From Paracoccus albus (GTDB lineage: Bacteria; Pseudomonadota; Alphaproteobacteria; Rhodobacterales; Rhodobacteraceae): a stretch of 64,000 nucleotides of DNA. The notes beneath the pieces are model-generated. The model did no database searches, had not been told where the DNA came from, and saw only the letters and a program-made list of their open reading frames with translations. Numbering within the stretch: position 1 is the first letter of the stretch; every line of letters starts with the position of its first letter. Shown in pieces: positions 53,767-63,988 of the stretch. The DNA lies in assembly GCF_027913035.1 (NCBI RefSeq), contig NZ_CP115775.1, positions 2,254,501 through 2,318,500 of the forward strand, given 5' to 3'. Position numbers and translations under genes: made by a program.

Positions 53767-54864
53767 TCAGCGTGCGATGGCTGATCGGTAACCCAGTTTG
53801 CGTAGCGACTCCAACGCGGCCGACAGTTTCCGCGCGTCCTTAAACGGGCCAGCCATGACATATCTCTTACCGTCCACGCCGACCACCTTCTCCCTTACGA
53901 CCGGGTAGCCCAAGCGGTGCAGCGCAAGAACCGCGATCTTGGCGCCTTCTATATCGAACCGTCCGATCTGGACATATTTCGCGTCTTGCGGGACGTTTGT
54001 GGCCGAGTTCTGTTCATCGACCGTCTTGTCTGTGCGATCATTCTTGCTTGATGCCTGATCGACCTTCGTTGAAGATTGCTTGGCCGCTTTCACTTTGGCG
54101 CGTTCTTTGTCTGCGGCCTGCCGGGGGGCAGCTTGATCGCCACTCGACCCGGCGGCACCGATTGCCGTCTTGGGCGCGGCTTTTTCCGCCTGCCCGACCG
54201 CTTCGTCGGCAACTTCCGCCGAGGCGACGTTACGGCCATCACTCTTTGCCGATTTGCCGCGTGTGGCGCTTTTCGGGCGCGCTATCCCGCTGCAAAGCCC
54301 ACCGGTGGGGTCTTCCAATGCCGGTCCACCGTCACCACTGGCTGGCTTCAGCCCAAGCAGATCGCACAACCGATCATCGCGCGACCAATCGCCTGCTCTA
54401 TGCCCCGCAATCCGTCTGCGAAGCGTTAATCCGCGCGTTATTTCGCCGGTGGACATTTCTTCGACGTTCTGCTGACGTCGCTCGTGTTGCTGACTTGCGG
54501 GGCGGGCATTGTCCTTCATTTCGGTCCGAACGGCCTGCGTCAGCCTGACGTCTTCGTCAGTCAGTGTTTTCAGCGTCAGCTCGCGCTCTATCGAACCGCC
54601 ACCCTGCCGTACAATTGGCAGGCTGATACTGTCCTGGCCTCCCCACACTGCACGGCTTGGCGGGAATCCGCAGACCTGTGTCTGATCGTCATCTATCAGG
54701 GCTGTCCAACCCCTGTCGTTGCGCAGGAATACACAGCCGGCACTGTCGATATACTGGTTGCCGATAAACCCGTCAGGCGCGGGCTCCGCCGGCTGCAACG
54801 TTTGTGCTGCCAACGGCAACGCAACGGCCTGCCACACGATCAATAACCAAAGATGCCGCCGCAT
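53767..54864 (-). CDS. Secreted SPOR-domain protein
   Basis: A 365-residue exported protein. The signal peptide is LWLLIVWQAVALPLAAQ. The middle is low-complexity (KVKAAKQSSTKVDQASSKNDR and similar), rich in Lys, Ser and Ala, and probably unstructured. The C-terminal 70 residues are a SPOR domain (KYVQIGRFDIEGAKIAVLAL... KRYVMAGPFKDARKL... LRKLGYRSAIAR), which binds septal peptidoglycan without stem peptides. The start at 54864 is preferred over one seven codons upstream. An N-terminal Cys-containing region (GCVFLRND, QVCGFPPS) has no recognised family. Confidence 0.85.
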   Translation of the reverse strand: MRRHLWLLIVWQAVALPLAAQTLQPAEPAPDGFIGNQYIDSAGCVFLRNDRGWTALIDDDQTQVCGFPPSRAVWGGQDSISLPIVRQGGGSIERELTLKTLTDEDVRLTQAVRTEMKDNARPASQQHERRQQNVEEMSTGEITRGLTLRRRIAGHRAGDWSRDDRLCDLLGLKPASGDGGPALEDPTGGLCSGIARPKSATRGKSAKSDGRNVASAEVADEAVGQAEKAAPKTAIGAAGSSGDQAAPRQAADKERAKVKAAKQSSTKVDQASSKNDRTDKTVDEQNSATNVPQDAKYVQIGRFDIEGAKIAVLALHRLGYPVVREKVVGVDGKRYVMAGPFKDARKLSAALESLRKLGYRSAIAR

Positions 54865-54927
54865 ATGCCCGCCGAATCGATCCATATGCCGGTTCTAGCG
54901 CCAAGGGATTGACGGTCCGTAAACGGC

Positions 54928-55560
54928 CTACTTCGTGCCGAACATCCTGTCACCGGCATCGCCCAGACCCGGCACGATATAGCCGTGATCATTCAGCCTT
55001 TCGTCCAGTGCGGCCGTGACGACTGGCACATCAGGATGGGCTTCCTTCATCCGCGCGACACCTTCCGGCGCGGCCAGAAGGCACAGGAACCGGATATTTG
55101 ACGCACCAGCCTGTTTGATAAGATCAATGGCCGCCGCGGAAGAGTTCCCGGTCGCCAGCATCGGGTCGACGACAATCGTCATCCGCTCTTCCAAGCCGTT
55201 GGGCAGCTTCGAGTAATACTGAACCGGCTGCAAGGTGTCGGGATCACGATAGAGGCCAACAAAGCCCACCCTTGCGGACGGAATCAGTTCCAATATCCCA
55301 TCGAGCAAGCCATTTCCTGCCCGCAAAATAGAGACAAGCGCCAGCTTTTTGCCCTCCAACACGGGGGCATCCATCGGTTGCAACGGTGTGTCGATCCGCT
55401 GGGTCGTCACCGGCAGTTCGCGCGTGATTTCATATGCAAGAAGCAGGCTGATCTCTCTCAACAGCTGACGAAAACCCGCGGTAGACGTGGATTTGTCGCG
55501 CATCAGCGTCAGTTTGTGCTGAACAAGCGGGTGTTCGACGACGGTCAGATGAGGGGTCAT
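54928..55560 (-). CDS. upp: Uracil phosphoribosyltransferase
   Basis: Upp converts uracil and PRPP to UMP. The 210-residue protein has [16 protein letters not shown], the PRPP-binding [16 protein letters not shown] and the C-terminal uracil site [12 protein letters not shown]. The start at 55560 ([11 protein letters not shown]) has GGAG nine bases upstream and is preferred over an N-terminal extension inside the add gene. It is the last gene of the cdd-deoA-deoB-add-upp operon and recovers the uracil released by DeoA. Confidence 0.96.
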   Translation of the reverse strand: MTPHLTVVEHPLVQHKLTLMRDKSTSTAGFRQLLREISLLLAYEITRELPVTTQRIDTPLQPMDAPVLEGKKLALVSILRAGNGLLDGILELIPSARVGFVGLYRDPDTLQPVQYYSKLPNGLEERMTIVVDPMLATGNSSAAAIDLIKQAGASNIRFLCLLAAPEGVARMKEAHPDVPVVTAALDERLNDHGYIVPGLGDAGDRMFGTK

Positions 55561-55576
55561 GGCGTGCTCCGGTTGG

Positions 55577-56557
55577 TCATGCAAAGGCGGATAACAGCCT
55601 GTCGCGGGTTTTTACATCGCAGAAAGCTGCTTCGGCGGCATTGCGATTCATGGCTTCGAATTCCGCGTCACCCCAACCGAAAGCATCGGCAAGGCGATCA
55701 TATTCGTGGCTGAGGGTCGTATGGAAGAAGGGCGGATCATCGGTCGAAACGGTCACTTTGACCCCGGCATCGGCCAGTCGCGCAATGGGGTGTGCGGACC
55801 AGTCGGGGTAGATGCCAAGTGCGATATTCGATCCCGGACAAACTTCCAGAACAATCCCCTGCTCTGCAAGATCGCGCACCAATTGCGGGTCTTCAGTCGC
55901 CCGGACACCGTGGCCGATCCGGCTGACCCCGAGGCTCAGCGCGTCGCGAATGGATTGCGGGCCACCCCACTCTCCGGCATGGCAAGTCAGACCCAGCCCG
56001 GCTTCGCGTGCGCAATCAAAGCTCCACGCATAATCCTGTGCGCGTCCCACGGCTTCCGCCCCGCCCATGCCGAGTGCGGTGACCCAGCCTGTGCCATCGG
56101 CGCTGCCGGTTTCTGCGGCACATATGGCCGATCTGCGTGCCCGTTCGGGTCCGAAATGGCGGATTGGCGTGACAATTGCGCGGCTGTCCACGCCCTGTGC
56201 CGCCATTGCAGCGGCGGTTTCTTCCATCGCCGCAAGATAATCACGCCAGGCGGCAAGATCGCCGCCGCCGCAAAATTCGGGGGATACGAACAACTCGACG
56301 TAGATTGCACCCTGTTCAGCGCAGTTTTGCAGGACCTCTCTAAGGAGGCGCGCGTAATCCTGCGGGGTCGTAATGACCGAAGTCGCAGCTTCGTAGACCC
56401 GCAGGAAATCGTCGAAATCAATGTATTTGTAGTCGCCACGCTCATCAAAAATCGCAGGCAGATCGGCCTGTTTCTCTGCGGCAAGGCTACGGATAAAGGA
56501 CGGTGGCGCGGCGCCTTCAAGGTGAAGATGCAGTTCAATTTTCTTGATGTCTTTCAT
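55577..56557 (-). CDS. add: Adenosine deaminase
   Basis: Add converts adenosine and deoxyadenosine to inosine forms. The 326-residue TIM-barrel protein has [14 protein letters not shown] (metal His pair), [25 protein letters not shown] and [11 protein letters not shown]. The start at 56557 ([11 protein letters not shown]) fits the family; an earlier one adds 11 residues. It sits between deoB and upp in the salvage operon, linking purine nucleoside catabolism to the pyrimidine genes. Confidence 0.94.
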   Translation of the reverse strand: MKDIKKIELHLHLEGAAPPSFIRSLAAEKQADLPAIFDERGDYKYIDFDDFLRVYEAATSVITTPQDYARLLREVLQNCAEQGAIYVELFVSPEFCGGGDLAAWRDYLAAMEETAAAMAAQGVDSRAIVTPIRHFGPERARRSAICAAETGSADGTGWVTALGMGGAEAVGRAQDYAWSFDCAREAGLGLTCHAGEWGGPQSIRDALSLGVSRIGHGVRATEDPQLVRDLAEQGIVLEVCPGSNIALGIYPDWSAHPIARLADAGVKVTVSTDDPPFFHTTLSHEYDRLADAFGWGDAEFEAMNRNAAEAAFCDVKTRDRLLSAFA

Positions 56558-56586
56558 CAGAGACTGTCCTAAGCGTTGATCTCGGT

Positions 56587-57765
56587 TCAAAGAAAACTGG
56601 CACCATGAGCCGGCGCGTCCAATCCAAGATGCGCGGCGACACTTGCGCCGATATCCGAGAAACCGACCTGGCCAATCTCGCGCAGCCCTTTCCCCGCCCC
56701 CAGAACCGGCACACGCTCTCGGGTATGGTCAGTGCCAGTCCATGACGGATCATTCCCGTGATCGGCTGTGAAGATGATCAGATCGTCTGGTTTCAGCCGA
56801 TCCATCGCCTGGCCAACAATACCGTCGAACCATTCCAGATGGTTGCCATAGCCGTCTACGTCGCGGCGATGACCGTAAAGGCTGTCAAATTCGACGAAAT
56901 TGGCGAAGGTCAGGCTTCCATCCTCTGCTTCATCCAAAAGACGTAGCAGGTGATCCGCGAGATCCGCGTCGGATTTGCCCTTGTGCAGCATTGTGATCCC
57001 GCGATGGCTGAAGATATCGCCGATTTTACCGATTGCATGGGTCACGCGGCCGGCATTTTCAGCGATATCCAGGATTGTATCGGCAGGCGGCGGCACCGCG
57101 TAGTCACGACGGTTCGCGGTGCGCGTGAAGTTTCCGGGTGATCCGACAAATGGGCGGGCGATCACGCGGCCCACACGCATCTTGTGCAGCATTGGCGCAA
57201 GGTCTTCACAAAGTGTCAGCAGGCGATCCAGCCCAAATGCCTGTTCATGCGCGGCGATCTGGAAGACACTGTCGGCAGAGGTATAGCAGATGGGCCAGCC
57301 GGTGCGCAGATGTTCGTCGCCGAGTTCCTCCAGGATGAGCGTGCCGGAGGCGTGCTTGTTGCCCAATATGCCATCGGTTCCCGCCAGTTCGCAGGCGCGG
57401 GCCGTGACGTCTGCCGGAAAGGCAGGCTGGGCGTCAGGAAAATAGTGCCAGTCCCAAGGCACTGGAACCCCAGCGATTTCCCAGTGGCCGGACGGCGTGT
57501 CCTTTCCCGGCGAAATCTCTGTCGCCGCACCCCACAGCCCCTGCGGTTGCGTGCCAAGGCCGGGGGCATCCTGGCCGCTCGCAAGCCGGACGGCAGCACC
57601 CAATCCTAACCCGTCCAGATTGGGAACATGCAGGCCGCGTTGTTGCGCGATATGCAGCACGGTGTTCGATCCGGTATCGGGCCGGTTGTCATTGAAAAAC
57701 TCTGAAGCATCGGGCGCACCGCCAATTCCGACGGAATCCATTACAACAAGAAAAGCACGGCTCAT
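56587..57765 (-). CDS. deoB: Phosphopentomutase
   Basis: DeoB interconverts (deoxy)ribose-1-phosphate and -5-phosphate, passing sugar to central metabolism. The 392-residue alkaline-phosphatase-fold protein has VVMDSVGIGGAPDAS, DTGSNTVLHIA, GKDTPSGHWE (metal and phosphothreonine area) and IFTADHGNDPSW... DHTRERVPVLG. It overlaps the deoA stop (57762-57765, ATGA), so it is coupled to deoA. Confidence 0.96.
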   Translation of the reverse strand: MSRAFLVVMDSVGIGGAPDASEFFNDNRPDTGSNTVLHIAQQRGLHVPNLDGLGLGAAVRLASGQDAPGLGTQPQGLWGAATEISPGKDTPSGHWEIAGVPVPWDWHYFPDAQPAFPADVTARACELAGTDGILGNKHASGTLILEELGDEHLRTGWPICYTSADSVFQIAAHEQAFGLDRLLTLCEDLAPMLHKMRVGRVIARPFVGSPGNFTRTANRRDYAVPPPADTILDIAENAGRVTHAIGKIGDIFSHRGITMLHKGKSDADLADHLLRLLDEAEDGSLTFANFVEFDSLYGHRRDVDGYGNHLEWFDGIVGQAMDRLKPDDLIIFTADHGNDPSWTGTDHTRERVPVLGAGKGLREIGQVGFSDIGASVAAHLGLDAPAHGASFL

Positions 57766-59120
57766 TTCGGATTCCAGCGATCCCGCTGCTCCTCAGTATC
57801 AGATTGTTCAGCGACAGCGCGGGCACGGATCAGCTTCTGTGGCGCAGGTGCCTTATCGGCAAGGTGATAAGATTTCTGCACTGCCGCTATCGCAATGTCG
57901 GCATCAGCCTCTGTCGCGGCATGGACAAGCGCCAGCTGGCCCCCGGTTGCCTCACAGCGACGCCGCAATTCGCTAAGCCCGACGCGGTGGTCGATCTTCT
58001 GGCCAGCACGCACCCGTCCCCCGCCGAGCGCGACGACTGCCTGCCCAAGTGCTGTTGTGTCGATCGCCTCGACAAAGCCCGGTGGCGCGGGGACGGGTCG
58101 GGTGATCGGCGCGGTTTCCAGATGCGCGGCAGGATTATCCAGTAAATCAGACGGCCCGCCCTGCGCCACGACCATGCGGGCAAGCACCTCTGCCGCGCGG
58201 CCGGATTGCAGCGCGTCCGCGGCCAGAGAGTAGGCGTCATCCTGCCCCGTCAGCCGCAATGCTTCCGCCGAAAGGGCAAGGGAAAGTTCACGCAGCGCTG
58301 ATGCCTCGCCCCGCAAACATCTGATCGCTTCCGCAACTTCCAGAGCGTTGCCGGCTGCACGGGCAAGCGGCTGATCCATATCCGTGATCAGCGCGGATGT
58401 GCGGCAACCTGCAGCCTCGGCAGTTTCAACCAGCGAAACGGCCAGTGCCTCGGCCTGCTCTGGCGTACCCATGAATGCGCCGGACCCGGTCTTCACGTCC
58501 AGCACCAACGCATCGGGGCCGACTGCTAGCTTTTTGGACAGGATCGACGCGGTGATCAGGTCAATGGACTCAACGGCCCCTGCTTCATCCCGGATGGCAT
58601 ACAAACGCCGATCCGCGGGTGCGAGATCGGCAGAAGCGGCAACAATGGCGCAACCGACCTCGCCGACGGCTTTGCGGAACGCCTCCTCCGTCAGATCGCA
58701 GTCAAAGCCCGGAATTGCCTCCAGCTTATCCAGCGTTCCGCCGGTATGGCCCAGCCCCCGGCCAGAGATCATGGGAACATAAGCCCCGCAAGCCGCAAGC
58801 AAGGGTGCCACAACCAGCGACACGACATCGCCAACGCCGCCGGTTGAGTGCTTGTCGACGACAGGACCGGGCAGGTCCCATGTCATCAGATCGCCGGAAT
58901 CCCGCATCGCGCGGGTCAGGGCCGTGCGTCCCTCAGCCGATAGGCCGCGCAGCAGCACCGCCATCGCAAATGCCCCGGCCTGCGCATCCGAAAGCGAGCC
59001 ATCCGACAACCCAGCCGCAATCAGCCGTGCACCGCGATCATCCAGTTCACCCTCGTCACGAAGGCGCGCGATGATCGGTCGAAGGTCCGTGACCTTCGAC
59101 GGGCCGCCCGCTTCGTTCAT
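57762..59120 (-). CDS. deoA: Thymidine phosphorylase
   Basis: DeoA splits thymidine (and deoxyuridine) into base and deoxyribose-1-phosphate. The 452-residue protein has the class signature MLGHTGGTLDKLEAIPG-type segment (GRGLGHTGGTLDKLEAIPG), DKHSTGGVGD and VLDVKTGSGAFMG. It lies two bases after the cdd stop and overlaps deoB, so the operon is tightly packed. Confidence 0.95.
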   Translation of the reverse strand: MNEAGGPSKVTDLRPIIARLRDEGELDDRGARLIAAGLSDGSLSDAQAGAFAMAVLLRGLSAEGRTALTRAMRDSGDLMTWDLPGPVVDKHSTGGVGDVVSLVVAPLLAACGAYVPMISGRGLGHTGGTLDKLEAIPGFDCDLTEEAFRKAVGEVGCAIVAASADLAPADRRLYAIRDEAGAVESIDLITASILSKKLAVGPDALVLDVKTGSGAFMGTPEQAEALAVSLVETAEAAGCRTSALITDMDQPLARAAGNALEVAEAIRCLRGEASALRELSLALSAEALRLTGQDDAYSLAADALQSGRAAEVLARMVVAQGGPSDLLDNPAAHLETAPITRPVPAPPGFVEAIDTTALGQAVVALGGGRVRAGQKIDHRVGLSELRRRCEATGGQLALVHAATEADADIAIAAVQKSYHLADKAPAPQKLIRARAVAEQSDTEEQRDRWNPK

Positions 59121-59122
59121 GC

Positions 59123-59515
59123 TCAGCTGCCCCCCATATGGCCCGCGTCAAAGCGCCCCGGCAGCAACTCGCCAATCGTCGTTGAAAACGTCGCACCAGA
59201 GGTTGTCGCCAGCAGAACAGGCGTATCGCTGCGGCCGAACTCTGCCAGCTTCTGCCGACACCCGCCGCAGGGCGGAACGGGTTCGGGACTGCCAGCAATC
59301 ACCGCGACTTCCGTCAGTTGGGTCTCACCAGCTGCAACCATCGCAGCGATGGCGCCAGCTTCTGCGCAAGTGCCTTCGGGATAAGCGACGTTTTCGACAT
59401 TGCACCCCCGATAGATCGTGCCGGATGCGCCGCGCACCGCTGCTCCGACCTTGAACGTGGAATAGGGCGCATAAGCTGCTTCGCGCACCTCGCGTGCGGC
59501 GTCTAGAAGGGACAT
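59123..59515 (-). CDS. cdd: Cytidine deaminase (tetrameric type)
   Basis: Cdd deaminates cytidine and deoxycytidine. The 130-residue protein is the small tetrameric type, with zinc ligands in EGTCAEAGAI (Cys, with catalytic Glu) and VPPCGGCRQKL. It starts MSLLDAAREVREAAYAPYS. It is the first gene of the salvage operon cdd-deoA-deoB-add-upp and feeds uridine or deoxyuridine to the later enzymes. Confidence 0.96.
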   Translation of the reverse strand: MSLLDAAREVREAAYAPYSTFKVGAAVRGASGTIYRGCNVENVAYPEGTCAEAGAIAAMVAAGETQLTEVAVIAGSPEPVPPCGGCRQKLAEFGRSDTPVLLATTSGATFSTTIGELLPGRFDAGHMGGS

Positions 59516-59749
59516 AGGCGGCCTCCGGTTGTCATCGGCGGATTCTGCGCGCTGCAGGTGCCGGATGCAAGATGTCGATATATCCTCGCAAAGACTTACT
59601 GAGGCGGGAACGGGCGCGACGGCTTGTGATGATCCGCCAAACTAGTTTAACGCTGAACCATGAAGCAGGCACGGTTTCACCCAACCGTAGCACGACATTG
59701 ACAGCACCCGGCCCGCTCGGCCAGGGACGCCGCATGAAAGGGGGCAACT
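59516..59749. promoter_or_regulatory. Divergent intergenic region between cdd and maeB
   Basis: These 234 bases separate the leftward salvage operon from rightward maeB and should carry promoters for both. AAAGGGGG lies just before the maeB start. I do not see a confident operator or promoter pair. Confidence 0.4.
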
Positions 59750-62029
59750 ATGGAAGAGCAGCGCCAAGATAAGGCTCGTGCATCCGCACTGGAATATCAC
59801 GAGTTTCCGCGCCCCGGTAAGCTTGAGATTCGCGCAACGAAGCCCCTTGCCAATGGCCGCGACCTTGCCCGCGCCTACAGCCCCGGCGTGGCCGAGGCCT
59901 GCATGGAGATCAAGGAAAATCCGGCGGATGCGGCGCGATATACGTCGCGCGGCAACCTTGTCGCTGTGGTCTCCAACGGGACTGCCGTGCTTGGGCTGGG
60001 CAATATCGGCCCACTTGCGTCCAAGCCGGTGATGGAGGGCAAGGCCGTCCTGTTCAAGAAATTCGCCAATATCGACTGCTTCGATCTGGAAATTGCCGAA
60101 GCCGATCCCGAAAAGCTGGCCGCCATCGTGCAAAGCCTTGAGCCAAGCTTTGGCGCTATCAATCTGGAGGATATCAAAGCCCCGGAGTGCTTCATCGTCG
60201 AAAAGCTTTGCCGGGAACGTATGAATATCCCGGTCTTTCATGATGACCAGCACGGCACCGCAATCGTCGTAGGCGCCGCCGCGGCCAACGCCCTGCGCGT
60301 CGTCGGCAAAAAGTTCGAGGATATCAAGATCGTCTCCACCGGCGGTGGTGCCGCTGGCATTGCCTGCCTGAACATGCTGCTCAAGCTCGGCGTCAAGCGC
60401 GAGAATGTCTGGCTCTGCGACATTCACGGGCTGGTCTATGAGGGCCGGACAGACGATATGAACCCCCAAAAGGCAGCCTATGCGCAAAACAGCGATTTGC
60501 GCACACTGGATCAGGTCATCGACGGTGCGGACATGTTCCTTGGCCTGTCTGGCCCCGGCGTTCTCAAGCAAGACATGGTCGGACGGATGGCCCCCCGCCC
60601 GGTGGTCTTTGCGCTCGCCAACCCGACGCCAGAGATCATGCCCGATGAGGTAAAAGCGATTGCGCCCGATGCGGTTATCGCCACCGGTCGCAGCGACTTC
60701 CCGAACCAGGTGAACAACGTCCTTTGCTTCCCGTTCATATTTCGCGGCGCCCTGGATGTCGGGGCGACACAGATCAACGATGAAATGCAGATCGCCTGTA
60801 TCGAAGGCATTGCCGCACTCGCCCGCGCGACGACCGCCGCCGAAGCAGCAGCGGCCTATCGCGGCGAAACGCTGACCTTCGGCCCGGATTACCTGATCCC
60901 GAAGCCGTTCGATCCGCGCCTGATCGGTGTCGTCTCTTCCGCCGTCGCCAAGGCGGCGATGGAATCCGGTGTGGCGACGCGACCGCTGGAGGATATCAAC
61001 GCCTACAAACGCAAGCTGGATGGATCCGTCTTCCGGTCCGCACTTATCATGCGCCCCGTGTTCGAGGCGGCGGCCACAGCCAGCCGCCGTATCGTCTTTG
61101 CCGAGGGCGAGGATGAGCGTGTGCTGCGCGCCGCAAATGCGATGCTTGAGGAGACGACCGATGTCCCTATCCTGATCGGTCGACCGGATGTGATTGCGTC
61201 CCGCGCCGAACGCGCAGGACTGCCAATCCGTCCGGAAAAAGACTTTGAAATCGTGAACCCTGAAAGCGATTCACGTTACCGCGAATATTGGGAAACCTAT
61301 CACGAACTTATGGCCCGGCGCGGTGTCACCCCCGACCTTGCCCGCGCGATCATGCGCACAAACACGACGGCCATCGGGGCCGTTATGGTCCACCGCTCTG
61401 AAGCCGACAGCCTGCTGTGCGGCACGTTTGGCCAATATAGCTGGCACCTCAACTATATCGAGCAGGTGCTTGGCCGGGACGGTCTGACACCGCATGGCGC
61501 GCTGTCGATGATGATCCTTGAGGACGGGCCGCTGTTCATCGCGGATACGCAGGTGAACAACCATCCGACCCCGGAACAGATCGCCCTTTCGACCATTGGC
61601 GCTGCAAGGCACGTTCGCCGTTTCGGGCTGATCCCGCATGTTGCACTGTGCAGCCATTCGCAATTCGGCAACCTTGATACCGATTCCGGCAAGCGAATGC
61701 GCGAGGCGATGCGTATCTTGCAAAACAATGAGGTCGATTTCAACTTCGATGGAGAGATGCACATCGACTCCGCGCTCGACCCGGATATCCGTTCGCGCAT
61801 CTTCCCGGCATCGCGGCTGGAAGGTGCTGCGAATGTGCTGATTTTCGCGGGCACCGATACGGCCTCTGGCGTGCGCAACATCCTCAAGCACAAGGCCAAC
61901 GGGCTTGAGGTCGGGCCGATCCTGATGGGGATGGGCAACCGCGCCCATATCGTCACGCCGTCCATCACGGCACGCGGTTTGCTGAACATGTCGGCTGTCG
62001 CCGGAACGCCGGTTGCACATTACCGCTGA
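59750..62029 (+). CDS. maeB: NADP-type malic enzyme with phosphotransacetylase-like domain
   Basis: MaeB oxidatively decarboxylates malate to pyruvate, yielding NADPH. The 759-residue protein has a malic enzyme part (1 to about 430) with [50 protein letters not shown] and a Rossmann loop [15 protein letters not shown]. The C-terminal part (about 430-759) is a phosphate acetyl/butyryltransferase-like domain ([30 protein letters not shown]), regulatory in the E. coli homologue. The start has AAAGGGGG upstream. Confidence 0.95.
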   Translation: MEEQRQDKARASALEYHEFPRPGKLEIRATKPLANGRDLARAYSPGVAEACMEIKENPADAARYTSRGNLVAVVSNGTAVLGLGNIGPLASKPVMEGKAVLFKKFANIDCFDLEIAEADPEKLAAIVQSLEPSFGAINLEDIKAPECFIVEKLCRERMNIPVFHDDQHGTAIVVGAAAANALRVVGKKFEDIKIVSTGGGAAGIACLNMLLKLGVKRENVWLCDIHGLVYEGRTDDMNPQKAAYAQNSDLRTLDQVIDGADMFLGLSGPGVLKQDMVGRMAPRPVVFALANPTPEIMPDEVKAIAPDAVIATGRSDFPNQVNNVLCFPFIFRGALDVGATQINDEMQIACIEGIAALARATTAAEAAAAYRGETLTFGPDYLIPKPFDPRLIGVVSSAVAKAAMESGVATRPLEDINAYKRKLDGSVFRSALIMRPVFEAAATASRRIVFAEGEDERVLRAANAMLEETTDVPILIGRPDVIASRAERAGLPIRPEKDFEIVNPESDSRYREYWETYHELMARRGVTPDLARAIMRTNTTAIGAVMVHRSEADSLLCGTFGQYSWHLNYIEQVLGRDGLTPHGALSMMILEDGPLFIADTQVNNHPTPEQIALSTIGAARHVRRFGLIPHVALCSHSQFGNLDTDSGKRMREAMRILQNNEVDFNFDGEMHIDSALDPDIRSRIFPASRLEGAANVLIFAGTDTASGVRNILKHKANGLEVGPILMGMGNRAHIVTPSITARGLLNMSAVAGTPVAHYR

Positions 62030-62101
62030 TCGCTCAGCCAATTGACGCGGTTGCCGCCGCGCCGTCCCCCGCATATCGTTCGCGTTGGGGGAGGATGAGG
62101 C

Positions 62102-63988
62102 ATGGCATATCAGGATATCTACGACGGTTGGAAAGCCGATCCGGAAGCTTTCTGGATGAGGGCCGCGGAAGCAATCGATTGGGTCCGGCCACCATCCAGG
62201 GCCCTGTTCGACGATAACGCCCCGATCTACGACTGGTTTTCGGACGGACTGGTCAACACATGCTGGAACTGCGTGGACCGCCATGTCGAGGCAGGGCGCG
62301 GCGATGACATCGCGATCTATCATGACAGTCCGATCACACATGCCACCAAAGGCATTACTTTCGCAGAACTGCAACGGCGCGTCGCGACATTGGCCGGTGC
62401 ACTGCGCGCGCGCGGTATCGAAAAAGGCGACCGGGTCATCATCTACATGCCGATGATACCGCAGGCTGTCGAGGCGATGCTGGCTTGCGCTCGCCTGGGG
62501 GCCATCCATTCGGTGGTGTTTGGCGGCTTTGCGGCGAACGAACTCGCCGTGCGCATCGACGATGCTCAGCCCAAGGCCATCATCGCCGCATCCGCCGGGC
62601 TGGAGCCGGGGCGCGTCGTCCATTACAAGCCGCTGCTGGATCAGGCCATAGATCAGGCTAGGCACAAACCCGACTTCTGCGTCATCTTCCAGCGAGAGGA
62701 AGAGGTCGCGAAGCTGACGGAGGGCCGGGATGTCAACTGGCATGGCTTCCAATATGGCGTGGAGCCCGTGGATTGTGTCCCCGTCGAAGGCAACCACCCG
62801 GTCTATATCCTGTATACCTCTGGCACCACGGGTCAGCCAAAAGGGGTCGTTCGCCCCACCGCCGGTCATCTGGTGGCGCTGCAATGGTCGATGACGAATA
62901 TCTACAATATCGGACCCGGCGACCGTTTCTGGGCGGCATCCGATGTCGGCTGGGTCGTTGGCCACAGCTATATCTGCTATGGTCCGCTGATCGCCGGGGC
63001 GCAGACCGTGGTGTTCGAGGGCAAGCCCATCGGCACACCTCATGCCGGCGTGTTCTGGCGCACGATCCAGAACAATCGGATCAAAAGCTTCTTCACCGCC
63101 CCGACAGCCATCCGCGCAATCCGGCGAGAGGACCCGGATGGTGAATATATCCGCCGCTACAAGCTGCACGACTTGCAGGCGCTGTTCCTGGCGGGAGAGC
63201 GTGCTGATCCGGAAACCATCAGATGGGCGCAGGAACATCTGGGCGTCCCGGTGATCGACCATTGGTGGCAGACGGAAACTGGCTGGGCCATCGCCGCAAA
63301 TCCGCTGGGGATCGAGGAGATGCCGATAAAGCTGGGCAGCCCGACCGTGCCAATGCCGGGCTATGACGTTCGGGTCCTGGATGAGGGCGGCAATCCGGTG
63401 CCACCAGGAACGCTCGGCGCCATTGCGATCAAGCTGCCATTGCCCCCGGGCACGCTATCCGGCCTTTGGAATGCCGAGGACAGATACCGCAAGTCATACC
63501 TGTCGCACTTTCCCGGCTATTACGAAACTGGCGATGCGGGCTATCTGGATGAGGATGGTTATCTCTACATCATGGCGCGGACCGATGACGTCATCAATGT
63601 GGCAGGTCACAGGCTGTCGACCGGCGCGATGGAAGAGGTTCTGGCGCAGCACAGCGATGTTGCGGAATGCGCGGTGATCGGTGTGAATGACCCGCTGAAG
63701 GGGCAGGCCCCGATGGGGTTCCTCTGCCTGAAGAAGGGCAGCCAGACGCCGCACGAACAAATTGTGCAGGACGTTATCAGGATGGTACGTGATGAAATCG
63801 GCCCGGTCGCCGCGTTCAAACGGGCTGTGATCGTCAACCGCCTGCCCAAAACGCGTTCCGGCAAGATCCTTCGGGCAACGATGTCAAAGATTGCGGATGG
63901 CGAGGAGTTCAAGACCCCTGCCACCATCGAAGACCCGGCCGTGCTGGATGAAATCACCAAAGCCCTCAACAGCCAGGCGCGCGGCTGA
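62102..63988 (+). CDS. prpE: Propionyl-CoA synthetase
   Basis: PrpE activates propionate (or acetate) to its CoA ester by way of an acyl-adenylate. The 628-residue length equals E. coli PrpE. It has the P-loop-like ILYTSGTTGQPKGVVRPTAG, HWWQTETGWAIAANP, YYETGDAGYLDEDGYLYIMARTDDVINVAGHRLSTG (shortened in parts) and the acetylatable Lys motif PKTRSGKILR. The short acyl preference is inferred from length and closeness to PrpE. It lies 72 bases after maeB on the same strand. No prpBCD genes are in view. Confidence 0.9.
   Translation: MAYQDIYDGWKADPEAFWMRAAEAIDWVRPPSRALFDDNAPIYDWFSDGLVNTCWNCVDRHVEAGRGDDIAIYHDSPITHATKGITFAELQRRVATLAGALRARGIEKGDRVIIYMPMIPQAVEAMLACARLGAIHSVVFGGFAANELAVRIDDAQPKAIIAASAGLEPGRVVHYKPLLDQAIDQARHKPDFCVIFQREEEVAKLTEGRDVNWHGFQYGVEPVDCVPVEGNHPVYILYTSGTTGQPKGVVRPTAGHLVALQWSMTNIYNIGPGDRFWAASDVGWVVGHSYICYGPLIAGAQTVVFEGKPIGTPHAGVFWRTIQNNRIKSFFTAPTAIRAIRREDPDGEYIRRYKLHDLQALFLAGERADPETIRWAQEHLGVPVIDHWWQTETGWAIAANPLGIEEMPIKLGSPTVPMPGYDVRVLDEGGNPVPPGTLGAIAIKLPLPPGTLSGLWNAEDRYRKSYLSHFPGYYETGDAGYLDEDGYLYIMARTDDVINVAGHRLSTGAMEEVLAQHSDVAECAVIGVNDPLKGQAPMGFLCLKKGSQTPHEQIVQDVIRMVRDEIGPVAAFKRAVIVNRLPKTRSGKILRATMSKIADGEEFKTPATIEDPAVLDEITKALNSQARG

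Noticed and set aside
61271..63262. Long open frame of about 663 codons on the minus strand opposite maeB and prpE
   Set aside because: It shadows two enzymes with intact motifs, has low-complexity His/Arg-rich content and no recognised domain.
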